Positions 57,415-64,000 of a DNA stretch of 64,000 nucleotides are shown here, piece after piece; position 1 is the stretch's first letter, and the number at the start of each line of letters is the position of its first letter. The position numbers were made by a program, and so were the translations under genes. The DNA is from Hyphomicrobiales bacterium (GTDB lineage Bacteria; Pseudomonadota; Alphaproteobacteria; Rhizobiales; Rhizobiaceae): the NCBI GenBank assembly GCA_002401155.1, contig NVSG01000002.1, positions 224,749-288,748 on the forward strand, written 5' to 3'. The notes below the pieces were generated by a model, which ran no database searches, was not told where the DNA came from, and saw nothing but the letters and a program-made list of their open reading frames with translations.

Positions 57415-58036
57415 GTAAGCGGTGCGCCGTTCACACGGTTGCGTTGTAGTTCCATGGCAGAAGTTGTTCGATCTGACTTTGTTTATGACCGTTGACGATT
57501 GCTTTGAGAATGGCTGTGAGATAGGCATGTGGCTCGATATTGTTGAGCTTGCAGGTCTCGATGAGTGACGCAATTACGGCCCAGTTTTCAGCGCCGGCAT
57601 CATGACCGGCAAAGAGAGCATTTTTTCTGTTCAGGGCAATTGGGCGAATGGTGCGTTCGACGGCGCTGTTGTCCATCTCGATACGGCCATCAGTGAGAAA
57701 CAGGCAGAGGCCGTCCCAATTTTGGCGATATATTTGAGGGCCTCTCCCAGAGGAGATTTTCTTGATACTTTACCACGGTGCTCGCGCAACCATTCTTCAA
57801 ACGCTTTGATCCTGGGGGCTGATCGTTCCTGTCTGGCTGCCAAACGCGCTTCGGGGTTCTGACCGCGGATATCTGTCTCGATGCGATAAAGGGCAGCAAT
57901 CTGCTTCAATCCGGCCTCTGCAATCGGAGCGGTGCTGTTTCTGGTGATCTCGTATAGCTTACGGCGTGCATGCGCCCAGCAATATGCCAGTTCGATACTT
58001 TGATCCGCACGTCTGAGCAGACGGTTGTATACGGCT
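57415..58036 (-). mobile_element. IS66 family insertion-sequence remnant, truncated and frameshifted
   Basis: The right end at 57415 starts GTAAGCGGTGCGCCGTTC, matching the IS66-type terminal inverted repeat. Inside, the minus strand encodes IS66 transposase (TnpC) pieces: YNRLLRRADQSIELAYCWAHARRKLY near 58025-57950, then the KYIAK/DNSAVERTIRPIALNRKNALFAGHDAG C-terminal region. The reading frame changes once near 57680, where one base is missing before WDGLCLFLTDGR. The left end and the N-terminal two thirds of the transposase are absent; the break near 58036 fuses it to brxA. It is therefore inactive. Confidence 0.85.
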
Positions 58037-58468
58037 CAGTCCTGCCAGCCCTTCATTCCACTCGGCTTTTGCCTCAAAAAGGATGTCGAAACTCTCCAGT
58101 GGTAGGGTGAGTTGGTAGGAAAGGTACCGCTCGCGAATAACTTCAACGGCAAATTCTCGGATGAAGCGATAAGCACGGCAGGTGGCGACCCAAAGAAGCG
58201 CTTGCCGCTCGGAGCGATCGGCTTCTTCGATGAGATACATGCGTTCCGCAGCAGATAGCGTCAGCAAGCGGTTGGAAATTTCACGCAGCGTCCTTCGATT
58301 AGAGGCTGATTTTGGAAGGCTAGTAGTCCCTTCATCCATGGCCCGCAGAATTGTCTGCTCCCACGGCTCACCCTCAACGTGCAAGCGTGCGACTTCCAAA
58401 CGTTCATTCATGAATAGTCCGCCGGTGCTGAAGGACATTTTATAGTCCTGTTTTGCGGAAGTACTCAT
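57959..58468 (-). pseudogene. brxA: BREX protein BrxA (DUF1819), truncated by IS66
   Basis: BrxA is a small DNA-binding protein of BREX phage-defence systems. The first about 144 residues match DUF1819: MSFSTGGLFMNERLEVARLH, ASNRRTLREISNRLLTLS, LLWVATCRAYRFIREFAVEV and FDILFEAKAEWNEGL. After residue 144 the frame runs into IS66 DNA (SRIQPSAQTCGSKYRTG..) and stops at 57959, so the C-terminal quarter is lost. ATG 58468 overlaps the stop of the regulator gene upstream (ATGA). brxB, brxC, pglX, pglZ and brxL are not present in the window. Confidence 0.8.
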
Positions 58469-59336
58469 AGCGCCCTCCTTTCGAGAGCAGTGCGCACTTC
58501 GTTGTCATTGATCAGTACGATGTGCTGGTCCTGTGGGTGTCGCGTGGATGGTGCGACGTCCAGGCCCAGTCTCTTGAGATTGTAAAACAGCAGGCATTTA
58601 CGTACTTCAAGAGCCGCCACACCGTCGGTCATGGCATAATCCAGTTCGACGATCTTTTGTTGGTTGGCCGATAGGCCGGGATGCGGTGCAATCTGTAGTG
58701 TGACCGTTTCTTGCCAATCTCGATCGGCTTCAGGATCAACCTCTGAATTTTCATCAAGTTTGCTATTCAGGATACGGCCGAGGATGAAGTCCTTGAAGGT
58801 TTGATCCTTGAAGCATAAAGCGCGTACATGCCAGCGAAACCCGTCATGGGCGAGCGCATGGGGTGCGATCAGACGTTGGGTTGGATCAGGAAAAGACATA
58901 GATTGGTAGTCGATCAAAAGCGTCTTACCTTGTTCGCAGGCCAATAGCACGTTTCGGACTGTGAGTGGGCTTAAGCCCCTTCCTGGTACAACCGTTCCCA
59001 AGATATCAGGCTGGTAAACGATCCAGTCCGCAGCAGGCACGGATGCCCCTCGGGAAATTGACAGAAGATCACCTAGGTATTCTGACGGATCGAGTGCTGC
59101 GTATTGGGCTTTGAACTTAGGTCCAAGCACGTAGGTTTTCGCCGTTTTGTCGTAGACAATATGCCCTGGGTGGTAGTTGATATAGCTATTGAGGTCTTTG
59201 GAAGCTTGGGCACGACTTAGCCCCATAACATTCATTAGATCTGCCAAGCCAACCCGGCCGTCCAAAACACGCGATGTTCAATGAATGCGCGCCGATCATG
59301 CTGCCACCGTGTAAGATTTATCGATTCGTTCTCCAT
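58465..59336 (-). pseudogene. brxR: BREX regulator BrxR (winged helix plus WYL), 1-nt frameshift near N terminus
   Basis: The visible 266-residue frame from TTG 59265 holds GRVGLADLMNVMGLSRAQASKDLNSY (helix-turn-helix), PGHIVYDKTAKTYVLGPKF and the WYL domain (TLLIDYQSMSFPDPTQRLIAPHALAHDGFRWHVRALC). Upstream, in another frame from ATG 59336, the DNA reads MENESINLTRWQHDRR and ends RVFW; the family pattern is FW(E/D)GRV, so one G is missing at about 59262 (TTTTGGAC for TTTTGGGAC). Restoring it gives one full BrxR. BrxR-type proteins repress BREX operons. It either is inactive or starts inside and lacks the first helix. Confidence 0.8.
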
Positions 59337-59580
59337 TCTGAATTATTAGTTCAATTTGATGTATGGGTCTACAAATAAGAACCATCAATTCCATTGATGT
59401 AGTCTATTTGGAACCCACGCTTTTACGCGGGCATGTGGGGACGACCATGAATGAGGTATTTAAAGGTCATTGGATGGGGTTGGTTCTACTCCCATGCAAC
59501 CATTGTTTTACGGTTTGGATTACGCCACCGTCAAAACGGTTAATTAAGGGCGTATTTTACCCCGACGGAAAACCAGAATC

Positions 59581-59841
59581 TTAATGTTGCACTTCCAAAG
59601 CCTTGCAAACAATTTCGGGTTCTTGTGCAATAACTTTTAAATAGGCGAGGGCGGCTTGATCTGGAGCACAGCGGTTTTGTTCCCAGTCGCGTAATGTTCC
59701 AATGGGGATATGAAACCGTGTTGCAAATTCCTCTTGGCTAAAACCAAGTGCTCGCCGAATGATCTTTGCTTGCGATGTGCGTTTCATGCGTTTCATATCT
59801 GAAACGGTTAGCGGAATATTATCAGTATCAGGTTTTTCCAT
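59581..59841 (-). CDS. XRE-type antitoxin of a BrnT toxin pair
   Basis: 86 residues from ATG 59839-59841 (one base after the toxin stop). The HTH region is KIIRRALGFSQEEFATRFHIPIGTLRDWEQNR, followed by a short C-terminal tail (YLKVIAQEPEIVCKALEVQ). It is a HigA/XRE-type antitoxin rather than a canonical BrnA, which is Arg-rich with a ribbon-helix-helix. A longer in-frame ORF to 59940 overlaps the toxin gene and was not used. Such hybrid BrnT-XRE modules are seen in alphaproteobacteria. Confidence 0.8.
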   Translation of the reverse strand: MEKPDTDNIPLTVSDMKRMKRTSQAKIIRRALGFSQEEFATRFHIPIGTLRDWEQNRCAPDQAALAYLKVIAQEPEIVCKALEVQH

Positions 59842-59842
59842 A

Positions 59843-60127
59843 TCAAAAATTGCTTTCGTGATAAGCTCGTCGTTCTTGCGGCCCTGCTTTTCGAGCAGAA
59901 ATAATCCAAACTTTATCGTGTCGTTCTGTATGCACGACAACCAAAATATTATCAGTGGCCATACCGATTAAAATAAAGCGTTCTTCGCCGTAATCCATTC
60001 GGTCATCTTCAAATTCGATGGCAAAGGGATCTCGAAACGCTTGTTGTGCCTGTTCAAAACTCACCCCATGCTTGGAGAGGTTTGATGCAGCCTTTTTGTC
60101 GTTCCAGTTAAAAGTACTATTACTCAT
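59843..60127 (-). CDS. brnT: BrnT family toxin
   Basis: 94 residues. FNWNDKKAASNLSKHGVSFEQAQQAFRDPFAIEFEDDR and ERFILIGMATDNILVVVHTER, then IISARKAGPQERRAY are the BrnT core. It is a RelE-fold ribonuclease that blocks translation. Its stop is one base before the antitoxin ATG, so both are one unit. It lies among degraded genes, which fits the persistence expected of an addiction module. Confidence 0.88.
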   Translation of the reverse strand: MSNSTFNWNDKKAASNLSKHGVSFEQAQQAFRDPFAIEFEDDRMDYGEERFILIGMATDNILVVVHTERHDKVWIISARKAGPQERRAYHESNF

Positions 60128-60240
60128 AATATACGGAATACCCGTACCATGTCAAGAAATCCAGTAAATTCGTTAGATTGATCCGCTATTTAAGTAAATC
60201 CATTTGAGGGCAGGGGAGCGTATCCCATTAAGAACATTTA

Positions 60241-61484
60241 TCAGTCTATTTCACTATCAAACATGCCGATAAATTCATCATCCGCATAATATCGAAGTTT
60301 TTGCGCGACGATTGGCCTTTGCCCGGAAAGAAAAAGCAATTCGGAATGTCCTGGCATGTTGCGCACTTCATCTGGGGTTAGCAGTGGTCGGGCGGTATGT
60401 TGCTCACCAAAAGAAATGCCGGATTTTTCTGAATCCAAAGCCCGGCCCATTGTTTAGAACACAGCGGTTTCCTGTCCCAACAAATCAGAGATCAGGTGCG
60501 CGCTTTCGTGGTCATTAACGCCGAAGACCTGAAGAACAGCGGCATTTGACAGGAATGTTCCAGCGCGTTGTCCATAGGTGGCGCGGAGTTGATGAATATC
60601 TTGTAGGATTGGCCAGATCTGAACACCGTAGCCGGCCATGAGGCCCATAGCTCTTTCTACTGATGCAAGGTGGCCGAGGGAAGCAAACTCATCGAGCAGA
60701 TATAATACCGGGCTGGCTGGTTTGGCGGGAGAACGCGCCATATCGGTCAAACTTTGTGTTACTAACAATCGCAGCCATCGGGAATAGGTACTTAGGCGAT
60801 CTGGCGGCAGGACCAGGAAGACGGTTGCGACATTTTCTTTCATATCGGCAAAGGAAAAATCCGATCTTCCTAGTACATTTGTCATGCGAGGACTATCAAG
60901 AAAATGAGTATGGCGCTGTGCAGCTGACAGAACGCCGGCACCTTCACGGTCAGACTTTCCCAGATGGCGGTTTGCAGCTCTTGCGATTAGCCCGCCGGCT
61001 TCTTGTGTATCCTGCATGTCCTTCAGCATTGTTTGAAACGCTTCAGGGGGCAGGGTGAGGCATTCGCGTACAGTTGAAATGTACATCGATTGCGCGGCTC
61101 ATGGGCGACAACGTAGAGGATAATACCAGAAATTAGTGCTTTTGCTTCTTCGTTCCAATGGGCTTCACCTGACGTTCCTGGTTCATCATAGATGAGCGCA
61201 TCAGCAAGCGTACTTGCGTCCTCTGCAACGTCGATGCCATCTATATCAAGATTACTGAGAGGATTGTATGCAGCTGATGGTTTACCGGTAATAGAAAAGG
61301 GGTCCAGGATATGGACAGGTCCAAATGAATTACGGGCGCGACCTGCAATGATTGCGTTCTCTCCTTTGGGATCGATACAGACTACAGAGCGGTTTGCGGT
61401 TAGTAGATTTGGAATGATCGTTCCAACGCCTTTACCGGTGCGCGTCGGTGCCATTGTCAGCAAATGTGCTGGGCCGTCAACCAT
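60241..61484 (-). pseudogene. traG: traG/virD4-type conjugation coupling protein, broken
   Basis: Three fragments read in order. 61484-61088: Walker A in TMAPTRTGKGVGTIIPNLL and the PKGEN motif. 61086-60457: Walker B-like VLYLLDEFASLGHLASVERAMG and VLQVFGVNDHESAHLISDLLGQETAVF. 60453-60241: LTPDEVRNMPGHSELLFLSGQRPIVAQKLRYYADDEF. Between the first two there is a frameshift at about 61087; between the last two, a TAA at 60454-60456 replaces what is normally CAA, in the same frame. The N-terminal membrane part is missing and the gene starts at a breakpoint near 61480. It once coupled relaxosome to a type IV secretion channel. Confidence 0.88.
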
Positions 61485-61644
61485 GGAACATGATCCGCAG
61501 ATGCAAAGGATTGTTCGCGACAGGGCCGAAGAATTAGGGATTAATCACATCAAACAAGGTCAAAATATCACTGCTGCTATGGAGCAAAAGATTAATGCTC
61601 AATGGTCCAACGGTGGATTGATATACAGTCCGCCAATTAGATGA
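61484..61644 (+). pseudogene. Fragment of an unidentified gene at the traG breakpoint
   Basis: On the plus strand MEHDPQMQRIVRDRAEELG.. runs from 61484 to a TGA at 61642-61644, 53 codons ending WSNGGLIYSPPIR. It abuts the traG fragment, which has lost its N terminus. The charged, helical sequence recalls the ends of relaxase/mobilisation proteins, but I cannot identify it. The rearranged junction is near 61480. Confidence 0.35.
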
Positions 61645-62178
61645 CTTATCGCGTTCAACTCTCTTAAGCCGACATTCAAAGATGAGATGCTTTGGATCGC
61701 TCGAATGGTGACAATGCCGGATTGAATTTAATGTTCCAAGTAAAAATTCAGCTAAAAGATTGAGATATGCCCATGGCTAACATTCCTCGGGACTGAATCA
61801 CCCATGAGATAACATGAATCCTGCAAGCGATTGGTCTTCTCCTTCATCCTATTAATCAGGATTGCCCCCAAATAGCGGACGTGCTGATGAAATGCATGAA
61901 TGACCACTCCCCCCAAACTTACAGTTCTGCCTCGGATTGGTAATGATAATTACCAGTTATCGTAACTTGATAAAAATCGTTAGTATGCAAGTAAAAGACG
62001 AAGACAGAAAGAAAGCAAGTACAGAATTATAGTTGTCAATTTTAACTCACTCGATCCAAGAGTGTCGAAATCATTGACTACCTGTTTAAATTATTCGGAT
62101 ATTTCCAAGACATTGATACAATTGATTATTTTTTATCTGTCACACCAGTGAGTGGTACATTCAACGTATGGGGACACG
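61645..62178. other. AT-rich gap before the interrupted recombinase gene
   Basis: 534 bp without a supported gene. TGGTAAT-GATA-ATTACCA (61938-61955) is a perfect inverted repeat with a 4-bp spacer. The rest is AT-rich and of low complexity; a promoter for the recombinase gene starting at 62179 is expected here but not identifiable. Confidence 0.4.
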
Positions 62179-62236
62179 ATGACTAAAATCAATTTTTTAA
62201 AATTTCATACTTTTTGCAAAGAACAATTAGGGCTTA

Positions 62237-63084
62237 GGTTCTGTTGACAAACTGGATTCCCAAATCATCTGAGATATGATTCAAGATAACTTTTTAGGAG
62301 GTTATCTTGGCGCGCTTATTGATGTCAAATGGGGAATGGGCTTTCTTTGAGCCGTTTATTTCCAGTATTCGGGGGCGTGGCGGACGCCCTGCCTCCAATC
62401 ACCGGCTTATTCTTGATGGTGTTTTCTGGATCGCACGTACTGGCAGTCCATGGCGGGATTTACCCGAAGAGTTTGGCAAATGGTCCAGCACCTACAGACA
62501 ATTTCGGCGATGGACGTTATCGGGGCTTTGGGAATTGATGCTGGAAGCTCTCAATGAAAGTAATTTAGCGCCTGACAGCGTTCAGATGATCGACAGCACC
62601 ATTATCCGGGCCCACCATCAGGCAGCGGGCGCTAAAGGGGGACTCAAAAACAAGGTTTTGGCCGCTCAAAAGGTGGCTTTACGACCAAGATCCACCTCAT
62701 TACCAACGCAACCGGTTTGCCTTTGAGAGCAGAGATAACCGGCGGAGAAGTGTCTGATTACAGGGGTTTTGATATTCTTTTCGATGCCGATACACCCTGT
62801 GCCAAAGTCCTCATCGCAGATAAAGGATATGATTCAAATCACATCCGCAACACCATTGCACAAAGCGGTGGATCTTCTGTCATTCCATCGCGCTCAAACC
62901 GGAATAATCCAGAACCCATCGACGACTTCATCTATGCTTTGCGAAATCAGGTCGAAAGATGCTTCAACAAACTCAAATGCTCCAGAAGGTTGGCAACCCG
63001 CTACGACAAAACAGCGGCAAGCTACCTCGGTTTCATTCATATCGTATCAACACGACTATGGTTCAGGAGTTTGTCAACATGACC
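62237..63084 (+). mobile_element. IS5 family (IS427-type) insertion sequence, apparently intact
   Basis: 848 bp bounded by GGTTCTGTTGACAAACT at the left (62237-62253) and AGTTTGTCAACATGACC at the right (63068-63084), inverted repeats with 2 mismatches over 17 positions. TA is duplicated at each side (62235-62236, 63085-63086). It carries a transposase in two overlapping frames. The insertion restores a perfect open gene when removed, so the event is recent. Confidence 0.9.
62307..63082 (+). CDS. IS5/IS427-type DDE transposase, two frames joined by -1 frameshift
   Basis: orfA runs from TTG 62307 (AGGAGG 5 bp upstream) to 62726; orfB continues in the -1 frame to 63082. The catalytic triad is spread over both: Asp in QMIDSTIIRAHH (orfA), Asp in VLIADKGYD and Glu in NQVERCFNKLK (orfB). 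In the -1 frame GFGRSKGGFTTKIHLITN joins the two halves, and the A-rich CAAAAAC at about 62647 is a plausible slip site. IS427-group elements are known to use frameshifting for a fused transposase. All three catalytic residues are kept. Confidence 0.88.
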
Positions 63085-64000
63085 TAGTGAGCATTCTCTA
63101 CGAGCTTACCAGCAAGACTTGAACACATTTCAGAAATTTATTTCAGCTGAAACTACATCAAATTCTGTGACACACGAACTATTGGTTCGCTATCATCAAC
63201 ACCTTCGAGAAACTGCTCAAGCCAGTCCGGCAACCATGAGGCGCCGATTTGTCACCCTCCGCTCCTACTATAAATGGCTTGAGGGGGAACCAGAAGGAAT
63301 CGCCTCACCATTTATTGGGTTGCGTCTGGATCTCAAAATTCCTCAGCGCCTTCCTAGGCCAGTCGACCGCCCTACTCTCACAACACTGTTTAAGTCCACC
63401 AAGCACCTTATCGAATTGAATCCCGAGGATCATCTGCTGAATAGGCCAGCAAGCTCTGAGCAAATTACTGGGCTGATAGTTCGGCTACTCGTCGTAACTG
63501 GAATGAGAATTGGTGAGATAACACATTTGAGATTGATGGATGTATCTGGGGCTTGCTCGAAAATCCGGGTTCATGGAAAGGGAAATAGGGAGCGAACAGT
63601 TTATGTTGCCAATACCCGTTTGCTGAGCGACTTCAGATACTATTGGGAAAAACGCAGCAGAGCTGAGGATCCACACGCCTACTTATTCCTCAATGCACGG
63701 GGAGATCGTTTAACCGAACCCGCATTTCGAAAACGGTTACGCACCATATCAAACTCGCTGTTAATTGCTCCTTACTTGACACCCCACCGTTTCCGACATT
63801 CGGCTGCAACGCTTTTGATTGAAGAAGGCGTCGACATCAGAATTGTTCAACGACTGCTCGGCCACGCCAGCATCTCTACAACAGAAATTTACACAAAAGT
63901 TTCTGACAACTCTTTGGTTGCAGCTATCGAGAGGGCCGATACTCTTGCTCAAGTTGACCTGTAGCTGCGTAACCTTGTAGTGGCGTGCACCACTCATTTT

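Larger units (their letters stand above)
62179..63964 (+). pseudogene. XerC/D-like tyrosine recombinase, split by the IS427-type element
   Basis: Left piece 62179-62236 begins MTKINFLKFHTFCKEQLGL; right piece 63087-63964 begins SEHSLRAYQQDLNTFQKF. Removing the insertion and one copy of the TA target joins them in frame into 311 codons, a full XerC-type length. The catalytic residues are all in the right piece: Arg in TGMRIGEITHL, Lys in HGKGNRERTVY, HRFRHSAATLL, His in LLGHASISTTEIY, and the nucleophilic Tyr in EIYTKV. TTG 63119 could start a truncated protein that lacks most of the N-terminal DNA-binding core, so activity is unlikely while the element is present. Confidence 0.9.

Noticed and set aside
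59363..59584. 73-codon plus-strand ORF between brxR and the antitoxin gene
   Set aside because: No recognisable family or ribosome-binding site; cannot be supported beyond an open frame.
56925..64000. CRISPR array in the repeat-containing accessory end
   Set aside because: The repeats are few, unevenly spaced and without spacers of regular length; no cas gene is present.

Overview
The window comes from an alphaproteobacterium, most likely order Hyphomicrobiales (Rhizobiales), with moderate GC content. I base this on gene order: pmbA, an inositol-phosphatase-like gene, DUF4170, a DUF374 acyltransferase, waaA, lpxK and DUF2093 followed by mutL is a typical run in this order. A CIRCE-controlled groES-groEL operon and a short palindrome of a type common in Rhizobiales intergenic DNA agree with it. 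I cannot name a genus.

Positions 1-34921 are core chromosome. They hold groEL (cut by the window edge) and groES, a degenerate EAL protein, ribF, two short-chain dehydrogenases, ileS, a lipoprotein, tadA, rluB, rsmD, a pair of M16 peptidases, a patatin, a MATE transporter, the lipid A/Kdo run, mutL, a three-gene set that looks like a polyprenol-linked glycosylation system (GT2, SMR-type flippase, STT3-like GT-C), guaB, a MAPEG protein, an RsmB-type methyltransferase, a Popeye-like cyclic-nucleotide-binding protein and guaA.

From the 3' end of guaA the window becomes accessory. A P4-type integrase gene with a 1-nt frameshift starts 313 bp after guaA, preceded by repeated TGACGGTA sites. Next comes a DUF1403 protein, then a GntR/FCD regulator with an adjacent FCD-only paralogue that lacks the DNA-binding domain. 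These diverge from a nine-gene, one-direction cluster (39386-47966): DegT-type aminotransferase, amino-acid-kinase-fold kinase, an unusual NDP-kinase-like protein, a nucleotidyltransferase-fold protein, a tiny ORF, a class III aminotransferase, a two-subunit FAD (GMC) dehydrogenase and an MFS exporter. The set looks like a small-molecule pathway that I cannot match to any described system; it is the strongest candidate for something new here. Three TGATATATCA palindromes sit in its promoter region.

Positions 48032-55409 form a uptake locus for a phosphorylated compound: a Ugp-type ABC importer, a GpdQ-like phosphodiesterase, an RpiR/SIS regulator and a HAD phosphatase. A second MATE exporter follows.

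Positions 56925-64000 are a graveyard of mobile and defence DNA: a truncated, frameshifted IS66; a BREX remnant (brxR with a 1-nt frameshift, brxA cut by IS66); a BrnT/XRE toxin-antitoxin pair; a traG/VirD4 pseudogene with a frameshift and a stop; and an apparently intact IS5/IS427-type element that has split a XerC-like recombinase gene at a TA dinucleotide. Removing the element and one TA restores that gene exactly. No tRNA, rRNA or CRISPR array was seen.
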